A stretch of 62,873 bases of DNA, taken from positions 1-62,873 of the forward strand of contig CAJUTH010000018.1 of assembly GCA_910589275.1 (NCBI GenBank), read 5' to 3'. Under the pieces are notes generated by a model. That model ran no database searches and was not told the origin of the DNA. It was given only the letters and a program-made list of their open reading frames with translations. The DNA comes from an uncultured Dorea sp. GTDB lineage: Bacteria > Bacillota > Clostridia > Lachnospirales > Lachnospiraceae. The translations under genes and the position numbers were made by a program. This document shows, piece by piece, positions 44,545-53,571 of the stretch. Each line of letters starts with the position of its first letter. The first letter of the stretch is position 1.

Positions 44545-44564
44545 TTTTGCCCGGTTGGGCAAAA
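44545..44564 (+). promoter_or_regulatory. Leader hairpin of the rpsF operon
   Basis: TTTTGCCC-GGTT-GGGCAAAA forms a perfect 8-bp hairpin in the 5' leader. Leaders of rpsF operons often carry a hairpin bound by S6:S18 for autogenous control; the CCG near the loop fits loosely, so this is a tentative assignment. Confidence 0.4.
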
Positions 44565-44618
44565 TCCTTGCTCCTGATAGAAGCGGGGGCCAAAAGACCA
44601 GAAGGAGGTGCAAACTAC

Positions 44619-44906
44619 ATGAATAAGTATGAGTTAACTGTTGTAGTCAATGCAAAAATCGAAGACGACGAGAGAGCACAGGTAATCGAAAAGGTAAAAG
44701 CATTAATAGAGCGTTTCGGCGGCCAGATCTCAGATGTCGATGAATGGGGTAAGAAGAGACTTGCTTACGAAATTCAGAAGATGAAAGAAGGCTATTACTA
44801 CTTCATCCACTTCGAAGCTGATGCAGAGACTCCAGGCGAGATTGAACAAAGAATCCGCATCATGGAAGGCGTCATCAGATATTTATGCGTTAGACAGGAA
44901 GCATAA
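44619..44906 (+). CDS. rpsF: Ribosomal protein S6
   Basis: A 95-residue small-subunit protein that dimerises with S18. MNKYELTVVVNAKIEDDERA, WGKKRLAYEIQKMKEGYYYF and the C-terminal MEGVIRYLCVR are typical. ATG 44619 follows AAGGAGGTG. First gene of the conserved operon with ssb and rpsR. Confidence 0.96.
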   Translation: MNKYELTVVVNAKIEDDERAQVIEKVKALIERFGGQISDVDEWGKKRLAYEIQKMKEGYYYFIHFEADAETPGEIEQRIRIMEGVIRYLCVRQEA

Positions 44907-44929
44907 GCAGGAAGCAGAGAGGTAATTAT

Positions 44930-45388
44930 ATGAATAAAGTAATATTAATGGGACGTTTAACGAGGGATCCTGATATCCGATATTCACAGGGTGAGACACC
45001 CACCGCTATTGCAAGATATACTCTTGCCGTTGACCGCAGATTCAAGCGTAATAATGACGACCAGACCGCAGACTTTATCGGCTGTGTGGCTTTTGGGAGA
45101 AGTGCGGAGTTTGCAGAGAAGTATTTCCGTCAGGGACTGAAGGTTATTGTGACCGGGCGCATTCAGACGGGAAGCTATACGAACCGGGACGGCGTGAAAG
45201 TGTATACGACAGATGTTGTGGTGGAGGATCAGGAATTTGCAGAGAGCAAGGCAGTAAGCGACAGTAACGCGGGACGTTACCAGTCAGCACCGGCACCAGC
45301 GCCTGCACCGGCAGCACCGGCCTCTGATATGGGAGACGGCTTCATGAATATTCCGGATGGAATTGATGAGGAGCTTCCGTTTAATTAG
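44930..45388 (+). CDS. ssb: Single-stranded DNA-binding protein
   Basis: A 152-residue SSB with OB fold (MNKVILMGRLTRDPDIRYSQ, FIGCVAFGRSAEFAEKYFRQ), a proline/alanine-rich disordered linker and the acidic tip DEELPFN that binds partner proteins. Position between rpsF and rpsR is standard in Firmicutes. Confidence 0.96.
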   Translation: MNKVILMGRLTRDPDIRYSQGETPTAIARYTLAVDRRFKRNNDDQTADFIGCVAFGRSAEFAEKYFRQGLKVIVTGRIQTGSYTNRDGVKVYTTDVVVEDQEFAESKAVSDSNAGRYQSAPAPAPAPAAPASDMGDGFMNIPDGIDEELPFN

Positions 45389-45475
45389 TATAGGTTATAC
45401 TAACGTTTCATTATTATGATGAAGGGCAGCAGTGAAGATACTCTGGCTGCTGCGATGAAAAGGAGGTAAAGCAAG

Positions 45476-45742
45476 ATGGCTTTTGATAAAGGCAGTCGTC
45501 CAGAAGGCGGCTTCAAGAGAAGAGGCGGCGGACGCAGAAGAAAAAAGGTGTGTGTATTCTGCGGCAAGGAGAATAATGAGATTGATTACAAGGATGTAGC
45601 AAAGTTGAGAAAGTATATCTCAGAGAGAGGCAAGATCCTTCCGAGAAGAATTACAGGCAACTGTGCAAAGCATCAGAGAGCGCTTACAGTGGCAATCAAG
45701 AGAGCACGTCATATCGCGCTGATGCCGTACGTTCAGGAATAG
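45476..45742 (+). CDS. rpsR: Ribosomal protein S18
   Basis: An 88-residue basic protein: CVFCGKENNEIDYKDVAKL, then KILPRRITGNCAKHQRALTV, the S18 signature with zinc-type cysteines retained. RBS AAGGAGG. Last gene of the rpsF operon. Confidence 0.96.
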   Translation: MAFDKGSRPEGGFKRRGGGRRRKKVCVFCGKENNEIDYKDVAKLRKYISERGKILPRRITGNCAKHQRALTVAIKRARHIALMPYVQE

Positions 45743-45783
45743 TTTAGCAATAGGTTTATTTGAGAAGAATGAGAGATGAGAAA

Positions 45784-45825
45784 AATCGGGGACGGGGCAT
45801 TTTTAAAAATGCCCCGTCTCCGATT
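45784..45825. repeat. GGGACGGGG palindrome, also terminator of rpsR
   Basis: Arms AATCGGGGACGGGGCATTTTT and its near-complement meet at TTTTTAAAAA. A related palindrome occurs at 53825-53857. The stem could terminate the ribosomal operon. Confidence 0.75.
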
Positions 45826-45841
45826 GTAAAGGAGCATGGAA

Positions 45842-46702
45842 ATGAGAAAGGTAACAAAATATTTATTAATCCTTTTTTTGGGAGCCTGTATATCATTCAT
45901 TGATAATTCCACTGAGGCAGAGGCAGCAACGAAAAATTCTCTGATAAATAAGATTCAGTCCCAGACAAATAACGTTATAGCAAAGGAATATTATGCAGAT
46001 TTTGATGGAGATGGCAGGAAGGAACTGTTTGCGATAACAGGTCCAAAGGAGGGACCGAATCAAATCTGGTATGCGGGTTCAAAACAGGTGAAATGCGTGA
46101 TGAATGACAGGGTCGCGGTTTATGACTCCCAGAGAAAAAGTATATGTAAAGTAAGCAGGAAACAGAAGTTGTTTATTGCAGAGTGCGGAGCGTTTGGCAG
46201 CGGTTCATTTTCCAAGTGCTATTATGTAAAGGCAGGAAAAGTATACGAGGTGAAACATGCTGGCGAAGGCTTAGCGCAAATTTCAGGAAAAAACTTTGCA
46301 GTACACCCAAGCGCATTCGATGCAATGCGTTCGGGAGGCACTATGGCAGGACATACATATAAAGCATACTATTTAAAATGGACAGGAAAGACATTTAAAG
46401 AATACAAAGCTAAAAAAATTACAACAAAGAAATTGAAAAAATACAAAGGCTCAGGAAAAATATTACGACAGATTAATAATCTGGGCTATAAGGTAAAATC
46501 AATTTATTATAGAAGTAATGGCTTAATACATATTAATGTAGTCAAAACTTCCGGTTTAGACAAAATATATAATAATGTGACCTTAAAAGTCCGGTCAAAA
46601 AAGGTCTTTTTGGTAAGTCATACAAAGAAAGGAAGTAATATTCTGGAGAAATCGGGTTATGGGGGGATTTATAAAGCATCGGGATTTGAAAGGATGAAAT
46701 AG
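45842..46702 (+). CDS. Secreted protein of unknown function
   Basis: A 286-residue protein with a signal peptide (MRKVTKYLLILFLGACISF...EAEA). A stretch EYYADFDGDGRKELFAITG resembles an FG-GAP/EF-hand-like calcium loop (DFDGDGRKE). The rest is lysine-rich, with no recognised domain. ATG 45842 follows AAAGGAG by 8 bases. AT-richer than the ribosomal genes before it, marking the start of an accessory block. Confidence 0.65.
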   Translation: MRKVTKYLLILFLGACISFIDNSTEAEAATKNSLINKIQSQTNNVIAKEYYADFDGDGRKELFAITGPKEGPNQIWYAGSKQVKCVMNDRVAVYDSQRKSICKVSRKQKLFIAECGAFGSGSFSKCYYVKAGKVYEVKHAGEGLAQISGKNFAVHPSAFDAMRSGGTMAGHTYKAYYLKWTGKTFKEYKAKKITTKKLKKYKGSGKILRQINNLGYKVKSIYYRSNGLIHINVVKTSGLDKIYNNVTLKVRSKKVFLVSHTKKGSNILEKSGYGGIYKASGFERMK

Positions 46703-46885
46703 ACGTGTATATGCTTGGAAAAAATGAGGCGGAGAAGGGAGCAGGGAAACCTGGTGTTTGAAGCAAATTCAGGCGGATGGGGAATGAGTTGAAAGAAACA
46801 TTGAATAGGCTTGATAGATGTTTTCATTTAAATTATCAAGTAATAAAAATTACGATATTAAAAAATAAGGTGTAAATATAATATA

Positions 46886-46915
46886 TTGACATATTGAAAT
46901 ATAATGTGATATATT
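46886..46915 (+). promoter_or_regulatory. Promoter upstream of the DUF2712-like gene
   Basis: Consensus TTGACA (46886-46891), 18-base spacer, TATATT (46910-46915), 46 bases before the ATG. Confidence 0.6.
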
Positions 46916-46961
46916 ATTACAATAACAAAGGTGCTATTAAAAATAAATGTAGAAAAGAAAG

Positions 46962-47273
46962 ATGAAAAAAGTATTTGCACTAATGGGATTAATGTCGGTT
47001 TTAGTATTGGGGTTGACAGAAGTGTCATACGCGGAAGGAAACTGGAGTGATACAAAATTTAAGTTTAACTTTGGTGACTGGCAACCCTATTCTGGATGGA
47101 AGACAGAAAAGAGGGTCAAAAGAGATTATACATCTTCTTATATGTCCTGTAAATCATCAAATGGTCGTTCCTATACTGCCGAAGTAATGGGAGCAAAATC
47201 CAAAACAGATGAATGGGCATATGATGTTGGGAGCCCGGCTTATAGGTTTAGTATAACTAACCATTTTTACTGA
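46962..47273 (+). CDS. Small secreted DUF2712-like protein
   Basis: A 103-residue protein with a signal peptide (cleavage expected near SYA-EG) and a mature part of about 80 residues: FKFNFGDWQPYSGWKTEKR, then SSYMSCKSSNGRSYTAEVMG. This resembles DUF2712 proteins, which in Bacillota travel with dedicated ABC transporters. It has a single cysteine, is Ser/Tyr/Lys rich and has its own strong promoter. It may be a secreted peptide or bacteriocin-like product; that is inference. Confidence 0.6.
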   Translation: MKKVFALMGLMSVLVLGLTEVSYAEGNWSDTKFKFNFGDWQPYSGWKTEKRVKRDYTSSYMSCKSSNGRSYTAEVMGAKSKTDEWAYDVGSPAYRFSITNHFY

Positions 47274-47291
47274 ATATGTGAGAGGAAGAGT

Positions 47292-47999
47292 ATGAAGATA
47301 TCAGTTTTTTTTGCAGTCATCTTTTGCATTTTAATGACTGCAGGGTGCAGTGAGAAAGAAAAGAAGATTAAACCAGAAGAGAACACCTTAGACTTCACTG
47401 TAGATTCTGCAGAAGAGATAGAAATACAAGAGAGCGGCAGTGAAGGAATGGCGAACGGAAATTTAGATGGTGACGAACCGGAAAAGAAAGAATATGCTTA
47501 TAAAATTAATAACGCGAATATTTATGATATAAACAGCCCTATTGAGATCGATCATATAGTCTTTGAATATAAAAATACGGAATTTAGTAAAGAACTTAAG
47601 GCAGATATTTCTTGTGATGATATTTTATATTTCGATGACGAAATTGATGAGAAGGGAAGATTAAAAGATGGTTTTACATATATTTATACGGAGCTGGTGA
47701 TTCGAAATGAGACCGGAAAGGAACAGGAAGTATATCTGAGCGCTGGAAATTTTGTTGTAATTAATAAAGAAAATGACGTAATAGATATGTCTGAGGAACT
47801 AAGGTACAGGAGCGGCTATGAGAACCCGGAGAAAAAGAAAGACTATTACAGAAGTAGTTTTAGCGAGGGAGAAGAAAAGGAAGTATTACTGGTTTATATT
47901 GTTCCGGATAATCTTTTAGAACAGGATAACTTATTATATAGTATCAATCTTTATGGAGAAGGCAGCAGCGATGAACTTAAAGCTTTTAAAATTAGATAA
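47292..47999 (+). CDS. Lipoprotein (DUF5027-like)
   Basis: A 235-residue lipoprotein: signal peptide with lipobox MTAGCS, an acidic linker, and a C-terminal beta domain like DUF4352/DUF5027 (FTYIYTELVIRNETGKEQEV). Follows the DUF2712-like gene by 18 bases. The protein at 51174 has a similar domain. Such lipoproteins in peptide clusters may act as immunity or transport partners. Confidence 0.65.
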   Translation: MKISVFFAVIFCILMTAGCSEKEKKIKPEENTLDFTVDSAEEIEIQESGSEGMANGNLDGDEPEKKEYAYKINNANIYDINSPIEIDHIVFEYKNTEFSKELKADISCDDILYFDDEIDEKGRLKDGFTYIYTELVIRNETGKEQEVYLSAGNFVVINKENDVIDMSEELRYRSGYENPEKKKDYYRSSFSEGEEKEVLLVYIVPDNLLEQDNLLYSINLYGEGSSDELKAFKIR

Positions 48000-48828
48000 T
48001 AAGATGAATCAGATGATTAGGATTGAACTGAAGAGAGCTTTTTGCAATGTCAGATTTTTGTATAGCATTCTTGTGGGGCTTCTTATCGCAGGCTCGCAGA
48101 TTTTTACCTGGGTAATACCTGCAATGGAGAAGGTTGATTATTATTTATTGGGGAAAGGAGAATATCCGGTCTCCGTTTTTAATACATGGATCGGAGCGTC
48201 AGGACATACATATCAGCTTACTCTTTACTTTATTATACTGCCTGTTATTTCCTGCCTTCCGTTTTCCGATAGCTGTTTTATTGAGCGGGAGAGTGGATAC
48301 CAGGCGCATATTTTAACAAGAGTGAATAGAAATGCTTATCTTTTTTCTAAGAGTATTGCTGTTTATCTTTCGGGCGGATGTGCGGTTGTTCTTCCTCTTA
48401 TAGTAAACTTATATGTTACCATGATGGCAATACCTTCTGTCCTTCCAGAGGCCAGTTCAAGAACCTTTCCTATTTTTGAACATAGTATGTGGAGCGGAAT
48501 ATTTTACACACATCCCTATGTATATCTTGGGGGATATTTTGTGATTATTTTTTCTTATGCAGGGTTATTTTCTTTATTTGGAATGATTTCATCATTTTAT
48601 GTGAGAAATAGGTTCGTGTCACTTGTAATCCCATTTATTGTGTATACACTGGTGAATTTTGTCCTTGGCTATACAGAATATTATAAGTATTCCCCGGAGC
48701 TTTTCTTGCGGCCGGATCAACCGGCAGGTGCGGTGTTTTCATCTATTGTGATGTTCTATATATTCGGTTTGTTAATATGCATGATATTATTAGTTCGCGA
48801 AGGAAAAAAATATGATTTATATGTATAG
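47971..48828 (+). CDS. ABC permease-like membrane protein 1
   Basis: A 285-residue protein with about six membrane helices, starting with a cytoplasmic IRIELKRAF element typical of ABC-2 type permeases. ATG 47971 follows GGAGAAGG and overlaps the lipoprotein gene by 29 bases. The matching ATPase is at 50456. Confidence 0.68.
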   Translation: MNLKLLKLDNKMNQMIRIELKRAFCNVRFLYSILVGLLIAGSQIFTWVIPAMEKVDYYLLGKGEYPVSVFNTWIGASGHTYQLTLYFIILPVISCLPFSDSCFIERESGYQAHILTRVNRNAYLFSKSIAVYLSGGCAVVLPLIVNLYVTMMAIPSVLPEASSRTFPIFEHSMWSGIFYTHPYVYLGGYFVIIFSYAGLFSLFGMISSFYVRNRFVSLVIPFIVYTLVNFVLGYTEYYKYSPELFLRPDQPAGAVFSSIVMFYIFGLLICMILLVREGKKYDLYV

Positions 48829-49585
48829 AATGAAAAAAGGATTGTATCATTTATACAGTACCCATGTCATGGATTTTTTTGTATCGTCTGGAAGTCTGTG
48901 CATCGCTGCTTTTATATATTGGAAAAGCATGGTGAGAGATTACGGTGGAATGTGCGATTTAACAGTGGCAGATAGTTTCATGCTGTGCTGGATGCCTTTT
49001 TTTAGATGTATATTACTTACACCGGTTGTCCTGGCGTTTGTGATGAGGCTAAATCAGCATAATTATATGGTTAACCGGATTATCCGGTATAAGAGCGTAA
49101 GAGTGATGTACAGGACACAGATTTTGTATCATGCAAGTTTTTTTGCATTGCTGTCTTTGAGTCTTACAGTATTTATTGTATATATAGGAAAAGCAGATGC
49201 AAAAGGATGGGTAGATTTGTGCGGAAGCAGGAGTCTGTTTGTATATATGAATAATGGGATGACGTCTGACGAAGCTTCGTTTCCTTTTATTGTATTTGTA
49301 TTTTGGTGCAGTTTATTTCTTTATATGGAATTACTTGAAGTTTGTTTTATTTTTTTCAGATTGATATTCAGGGAAAGGGTGATGGCTTTTTTGGCTGTAT
49401 ATATTATGTGCCTCATTGAAAATTATTTTATAAGATTTCCTGTCATTTTTGGCCGTGCAGGGGCAGGATATGAGCGGTGGGTTAACAGAGACTTCCGAAT
49501 ATTACAAACAATGATGATTCTTGTGGTTTTTATAGAACTCTGTGGCGTATTGGCGGATAGAAAGGACTATATAAATGTGGAGTAG
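48812..49585 (+). CDS. ABC permease-like membrane protein 2
   Basis: A 257-residue polytopic protein (about six helices) with charged loops and no recognised motif. Overlaps its neighbours on both sides (17 bases upstream, 11 downstream), as expected for co-translated subunits of one membrane complex. Confidence 0.6.
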   Translation: MIYMYRMKKGLYHLYSTHVMDFFVSSGSLCIAAFIYWKSMVRDYGGMCDLTVADSFMLCWMPFFRCILLTPVVLAFVMRLNQHNYMVNRIIRYKSVRVMYRTQILYHASFFALLSLSLTVFIVYIGKADAKGWVDLCGSRSLFVYMNNGMTSDEASFPFIVFVFWCSLFLYMELLEVCFIFFRLIFRERVMAFLAVYIMCLIENYFIRFPVIFGRAGAGYERWVNRDFRILQTMMILVVFIELCGVLADRKDYINVE

Positions 49586-50393
49586 TACAAGAAGAGGTAT
49601 TATAAAGTACGACTTGTGTCAAGGACTTCGTGCCAATATGTGGAAGTTCCTGGCAGGCGCCGTGCCCTTTTTTGGTGTGGTGATGATTGTGCAGGAGAGG
49701 AGTGTGTTATTTTCTACAGAGCCCTCTTTTTTTGAATATTTTATTTATCTGTTTAAGGGAATTAGAAACTATACTCCTGTTCCGGGACAGCAGTTTGAGG
49801 TTCCAATATTATGGATGATAGTGCAGGTGTCCATGGCCTTGATTGTCTATGATTATCCTGTGGTTAACCTTGAAAAGTATGGGATACAGACAATAATAAG
49901 GGCTAAGAGCAGAGCGTTATGGTGGTTTTCCAAATGCATATGGGTAGCCGCCAGTGTGGCGCTTTACTATGCTGTTGGTATTTTGATCATTTTGGGAGCC
50001 TGTATGCTGATGGGAAAGATATCATTTATAGCGGATCAGGAGTGGAATATGGTAATGAATGAATTGGATGTTTCGTTAATTGAGAATAAGCAATTGTGGT
50101 TAATCTGCATATGCATTCCGCTTATGTCGTCTATTGCATTATCCTTATTGCAGCTTACTGGCAGTTTTGTCTTAAGTCCGGTTTATAGCTTTTTGCTGCT
50201 TTTGTCTTACATTGTTATCTCGGTTTATTATAATCATTCCTGTTTTATGGGGGCGAATTCCATGATTTTAAGAAATGAATTTGTAATGGCAGGAGGAAAC
50301 ACGCTTAGTGGGATTGTAATAACAAATATTATTGTAATGTGTGCGGCAGTCTTTGGTGGTTATATTTATTTTAGAAGACATGATATATACTGA
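49575..50393 (+). CDS. ABC permease-like membrane protein 3
   Basis: A 272-residue protein with about six helices; the N-terminus SSTRRGIIKYDLCQGLRANM is a typical cytoplasmic lead into the first helix. The three consecutive permeases probably form one transporter with the ATPase gene that starts 62 bases later. Confidence 0.62.
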   Translation: MWSSTRRGIIKYDLCQGLRANMWKFLAGAVPFFGVVMIVQERSVLFSTEPSFFEYFIYLFKGIRNYTPVPGQQFEVPILWMIVQVSMALIVYDYPVVNLEKYGIQTIIRAKSRALWWFSKCIWVAASVALYYAVGILIILGACMLMGKISFIADQEWNMVMNELDVSLIENKQLWLICICIPLMSSIALSLLQLTGSFVLSPVYSFLLLLSYIVISVYYNHSCFMGANSMILRNEFVMAGGNTLSGIVITNIIVMCAAVFGGYIYFRRHDIY

Positions 50394-50455
50394 GCGGCAG
50401 ATTTCATCATCCATGAGTATAACCTGGAAAAACTTATAAATAGTAGGAGAAAAAG

Positions 50456-51091
50456 ATGATTATTCTAAAAAACTTGGATAAGGAATTAAATGGAAATGCG
50501 GTTTTGACAGATATTAACTTAGAGTTAAGCAAAGGAAAGGTTTATGGCTTGCAGGGGAAGAACGGTTCGGGAAAGACGATGCTAATGCGCGCGGTTTGTG
50601 GATTGATAAAACCAACTGGCGGATATGTGGAAATAGATGGAGAACGTTTGGGAAAGGAATCTGCATTTCCGGAAAGTGTGGGATGTTTAATCGAAAATCC
50701 GGCATTTGTGCCCTATTATTCAGGCCTTAAAAATTTACAAATACTTGCGGACATAAAAGGGAGGATAGATAGAAAGGACATCTGCCTTATGATGGAACGC
50801 GTCGGTCTGGATCCAGGGGAAAAGAAGCCCTTCCGAAAATATTCGCTGGGTATGAAGCAAAGACTTGGAATAGCCTGTGCATTTATGGAAGCGCCAGATA
50901 TTATTTTGCTGGATGAGCCATTTAATGCATTAGATACAGAGGGGGTCGAAATGCTAAAGAATTTACTGGGAGAAGCAAAAGAAAAAGAGGCGACTATCAT
51001 AGTGGCATGCCATGATAAAGAGGAGCTGGAATTAATTGCTGATGAAATTTTTGTAATGGAAAATGGAAAGATTATGGAACACAAAAGTTAA
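50456..51091 (+). CDS. ABC transporter ATP-binding protein
   Basis: A 211-residue nucleotide-binding subunit. Walker A GKNGSGKT at residues 34-41, signature YSLGMKQRLGIACAF, Walker B IILLDEPFNALD and H-loop ACHDKEEL. It is of the short type that pairs with ABC-2 permeases in bacteriocin export or self-immunity. RBS AGGAGAAA. Confidence 0.92.
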   Translation: MIILKNLDKELNGNAVLTDINLELSKGKVYGLQGKNGSGKTMLMRAVCGLIKPTGGYVEIDGERLGKESAFPESVGCLIENPAFVPYYSGLKNLQILADIKGRIDRKDICLMMERVGLDPGEKKPFRKYSLGMKQRLGIACAFMEAPDIILLDEPFNALDTEGVEMLKNLLGEAKEKEATIIVACHDKEELELIADEIFVMENGKIMEHKS

Positions 51092-51173
51092 TGTTCGCAG
51101 GTCAGGAATGCGCATAAACTGCGCATTCCGTAAGAAAATAATGCACAAAAATTACGTAAAGAAGGAACATGTT

Positions 51174-51749
51174 ATGAAGGCATATCATAGAAAACGAATG
51201 ATAGTTATTTTGTCTATTCTGATAGTGGGCAGTTCCATATGGAGATTTGTCTCGTTGAATGAAAGATATCCTAATCCAGGTGTTGTTGTTTACAAAGAAA
51301 AGGATAAAATAAAAGGTGGAGACATTGAAATCAGTGTTTCCGGTAGTAATCTTGTATCTATGGAAGAAATGCTGGAACTGCTCTCTGATCATAAGGATGA
51401 AATGATCTATGAAGATGAGACTTCTATGCCCCAGACTGAAAGAAAGGTGCTTCTGGTCCGGATAAATATAAAGAATACAAGTAGTACAGAACAGACAACA
51501 AGCTTAGTCAGATTTATGGCACAGGCAGGTGCGTGGTCAAATGGAATGGATCTGGGAGCATATTGTGCACTTAATGGGGTGGAAAAAACAAATATTCAGT
51601 TAAAACCTAAAGAACAAAGGAGTATGATGATGCCATTTTATCTATATGAATCCCAATTCGCAGGAGATGAATTTCATAAGGTGGACAGGAGAAAGTTTTC
51701 TTTGGTCTTATCTGCATACCCAGTAAAAAATATCATTGAATTATTTTAA
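51174..51749 (+). CDS. Membrane-anchored protein with DUF4352/DUF5027-like domain
   Basis: A 191-residue protein with one N-terminal membrane helix (about residues 8-25) and a beta-rich domain containing VLLVRINIKNTSSTEQTTSL, comparable to the lipoprotein at 47292. ATG 51174 lies behind AAGGAA. Last gene of the transporter operon. Probably an accessory or immunity protein. Confidence 0.62.
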   Translation: MKAYHRKRMIVILSILIVGSSIWRFVSLNERYPNPGVVVYKEKDKIKGGDIEISVSGSNLVSMEEMLELLSDHKDEMIYEDETSMPQTERKVLLVRINIKNTSSTEQTTSLVRFMAQAGAWSNGMDLGAYCALNGVEKTNIQLKPKEQRSMMMPFYLYESQFAGDEFHKVDRRKFSLVLSAYPVKNIIELF

Positions 51750-51782
51750 ATTATTTTAAAATATTATGAAGGCTAAAATTTC

Positions 51783-51811
51783 TTGTTTCCTATATTAAAG
51801 AAAAGTATAAT
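51783..51811 (+). promoter_or_regulatory. Promoter of the BlaI/BlaR1-type pair
   Basis: TTGTTT (51783-51788), 17-base spacer, TATAAT (51806-51811). Confidence 0.6.
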
Positions 51812-51816
51812 AGAAA

Positions 51817-51844
51817 GTAACTGCTCAAGGCACTGAGCAGTTAC
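51817..51844. promoter_or_regulatory. Operator-like dyad at the BlaI-type promoter
   Basis: GTAACTGCTCA (51817-51827) and TGAGCAGTTAC (51834-51844) are perfect 11-bp inverted repeats spanning the expected transcription start, a position that would let the repressor shut off its own gene. Confidence 0.6.
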
Positions 51845-51880
51845 AATAGAAATTATAATAATAAAGGGGAGGCGAAAGCG

Positions 51881-52297
51881 GTGACGAAAAAGAAGAAGGA
51901 GCTAAAATACTTTTCTCTTAGTAGTAAGGAGGAAGAGGCTATGAAGGTGCTTTGGAATTCTGACAAGGCATTAAGTGCTATGGAAATCGCGGAGGGAATT
52001 CCAGACAGAAGCTGGCCAAGTTCTTCCATACAGAATATTATGCGTAGTTTAGAAAAGAAAGGTGCTATTGTGGTTGACTCTGTTATTAAGCTGGGCAAAT
52101 CTTATGGAAGAGTTTTCAGGCCTGCGCTTTCTGCAAATGAGTATGCTTCTATGCAATTTGAACGATTTTATCAGGGAAGAGACCGGAACTGCTTTTCTGT
52201 GCTTTCATCTTTTCTGGGTAATACGAAGAGTTCGAAGGAGGAGATTATAGATGCATTGGAAAAATTACTGGAGCAATACCGGGAGGATGATATTTGA
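51881..52297 (+). CDS. BlaI/MecI/CopY-family repressor
   Basis: A 138-residue winged-helix repressor: LSSKEEEAMKVLWNSDKALS, SSSIQNIMRSLEKKGAIVV (recognition helix and wing) and a C-terminal dimerisation and cleavage-site region. GTG start. Its stop overlaps the start of the M56 peptidase gene (TGATG), the classical repressor/sensor pairing that responds to cell-wall damage or peptides. Confidence 0.88.
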   Translation: MTKKKKELKYFSLSSKEEEAMKVLWNSDKALSAMEIAEGIPDRSWPSSSIQNIMRSLEKKGAIVVDSVIKLGKSYGRVFRPALSANEYASMQFERFYQGRDRNCFSVLSSFLGNTKSSKEEIIDALEKLLEQYREDDI

Positions 52298-53532
52298 TGA
52301 TACTTTCTTACTATTCATTTGTAATGGCTGTTATCTGGGGTAATATATTTGTGGGTACAATTTTTCTTTTTCGCAGATATAGAAATAATTTTTCATTTTA
52401 TGTATTATTTTACTTGCTGCTATTTTGCATCTTACGGGTTCTGATTCCGGTCGAACTGCCATACACATATACTGTAAACTCAGTTAAGATTTTGCCGGTT
52501 GTCCAGTCGTTTTTAAACTATACATTGTTCCGCGTGAATTTTCGGGCGGTACCTGTATATTCTGTAATTTTGTTTATATGGCTGGGTACTGCTGCGGTCA
52601 CGATAGTTGTACATATACTGCGATATTATCATTTGAAAAGAGCACTGGCATTATTGCCGGAGACAGAGGATTGCCGTCTATACCGAATACTTTCTGAAAT
52701 CGGAGCATACAGACAGAATAACCAGGGATTACGAAAAGTTTTCAGTAGGAAGCTATTGCCACCGGATATTAAAATAGCGGTTCATCCGGCGGTCAAGTCA
52801 CCGTCTATTGTTGGAATCTGGAAACCGGTAATCGTTCTTCCTCATACAGATTTTACAGATGAAGAGTTACATTATATATTTTTTCACGAGTATATGCATT
52901 ATCAGTATGGGCATGTATTTATAAAGCTTCTTACCGGAGGGCTGCAGGCGTTTTTGTGGTGGAGTCCGCTAATAAAGCGATTTTTTTGCGAAATATCTTA
53001 CGCGCTTGAGATGCATTCTGACCAGAAGGTATGTAATGTACTGGACAGAGAGCAGAAAGCGGAATATCTCCAGACGATTCTTAATGTGCTAAAGGATTCG
53101 GGTACGCATAGAAAGCCGGCTGTTACGACATGTAATATGGTTGAGCCAGGTGATTCGGATAGAATGGAGCAGCGCTTTCATATGATTTTGAATAAGAATT
53201 ACTGCAAAAAAAGGAACGGGGACAGATTTGCTGTCGTGGGACTGCTGTTTGTGTTTTTGTTTTCTTACGCATTTGTATTTCAGCCATACGGTGAGCCTGT
53301 GGAAGAGGATTATGAAGAGGGGATCATTGAGGGTACAATTTTGCCAGGAACTTATATTGTGGAAGAAGGGGGAAGGTTTAACATCTACAGTCCGAAACAT
53401 GAATATATAGGTTTCCTTTATAGCGTTGAGGGGTTAGCGGAGTACAAAGAAGAGTATGGAAATCTGAAAATATATACTGAGGAAGAAGGGAGGCATCTGA
53501 ATCTAATAGATAACAGACAGAATACAGAATGA
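52297..53532 (+). CDS. BlaR1/MecR1-type M56 metallopeptidase sensor
   Basis: A 411-residue membrane protein with about four helices and a cytoplasmic zinc-protease loop holding HEYMH (HEXXH) in FFHEYMHYQYGHV, and a later acidic SYALEMHSDQ motif. A last helix near residues 310-330 leads to a short extracellular tail without a penicillin-binding domain, so the signal is not simply a beta-lactam. On activation it should cleave the upstream repressor. Confidence 0.87.
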   Translation: MILSYYSFVMAVIWGNIFVGTIFLFRRYRNNFSFYVLFYLLLFCILRVLIPVELPYTYTVNSVKILPVVQSFLNYTLFRVNFRAVPVYSVILFIWLGTAAVTIVVHILRYYHLKRALALLPETEDCRLYRILSEIGAYRQNNQGLRKVFSRKLLPPDIKIAVHPAVKSPSIVGIWKPVIVLPHTDFTDEELHYIFFHEYMHYQYGHVFIKLLTGGLQAFLWWSPLIKRFFCEISYALEMHSDQKVCNVLDREQKAEYLQTILNVLKDSGTHRKPAVTTCNMVEPGDSDRMEQRFHMILNKNYCKKRNGDRFAVVGLLFVFLFSYAFVFQPYGEPVEEDYEEGIIEGTILPGTYIVEEGGRFNIYSPKHEYIGFLYSVEGLAEYKEEYGNLKIYTEEEGRHLNLIDNRQNTE

Positions 53533-53571
53533 ATGACATTGTAATATATGAATAGGAGGGAAATATATCAT

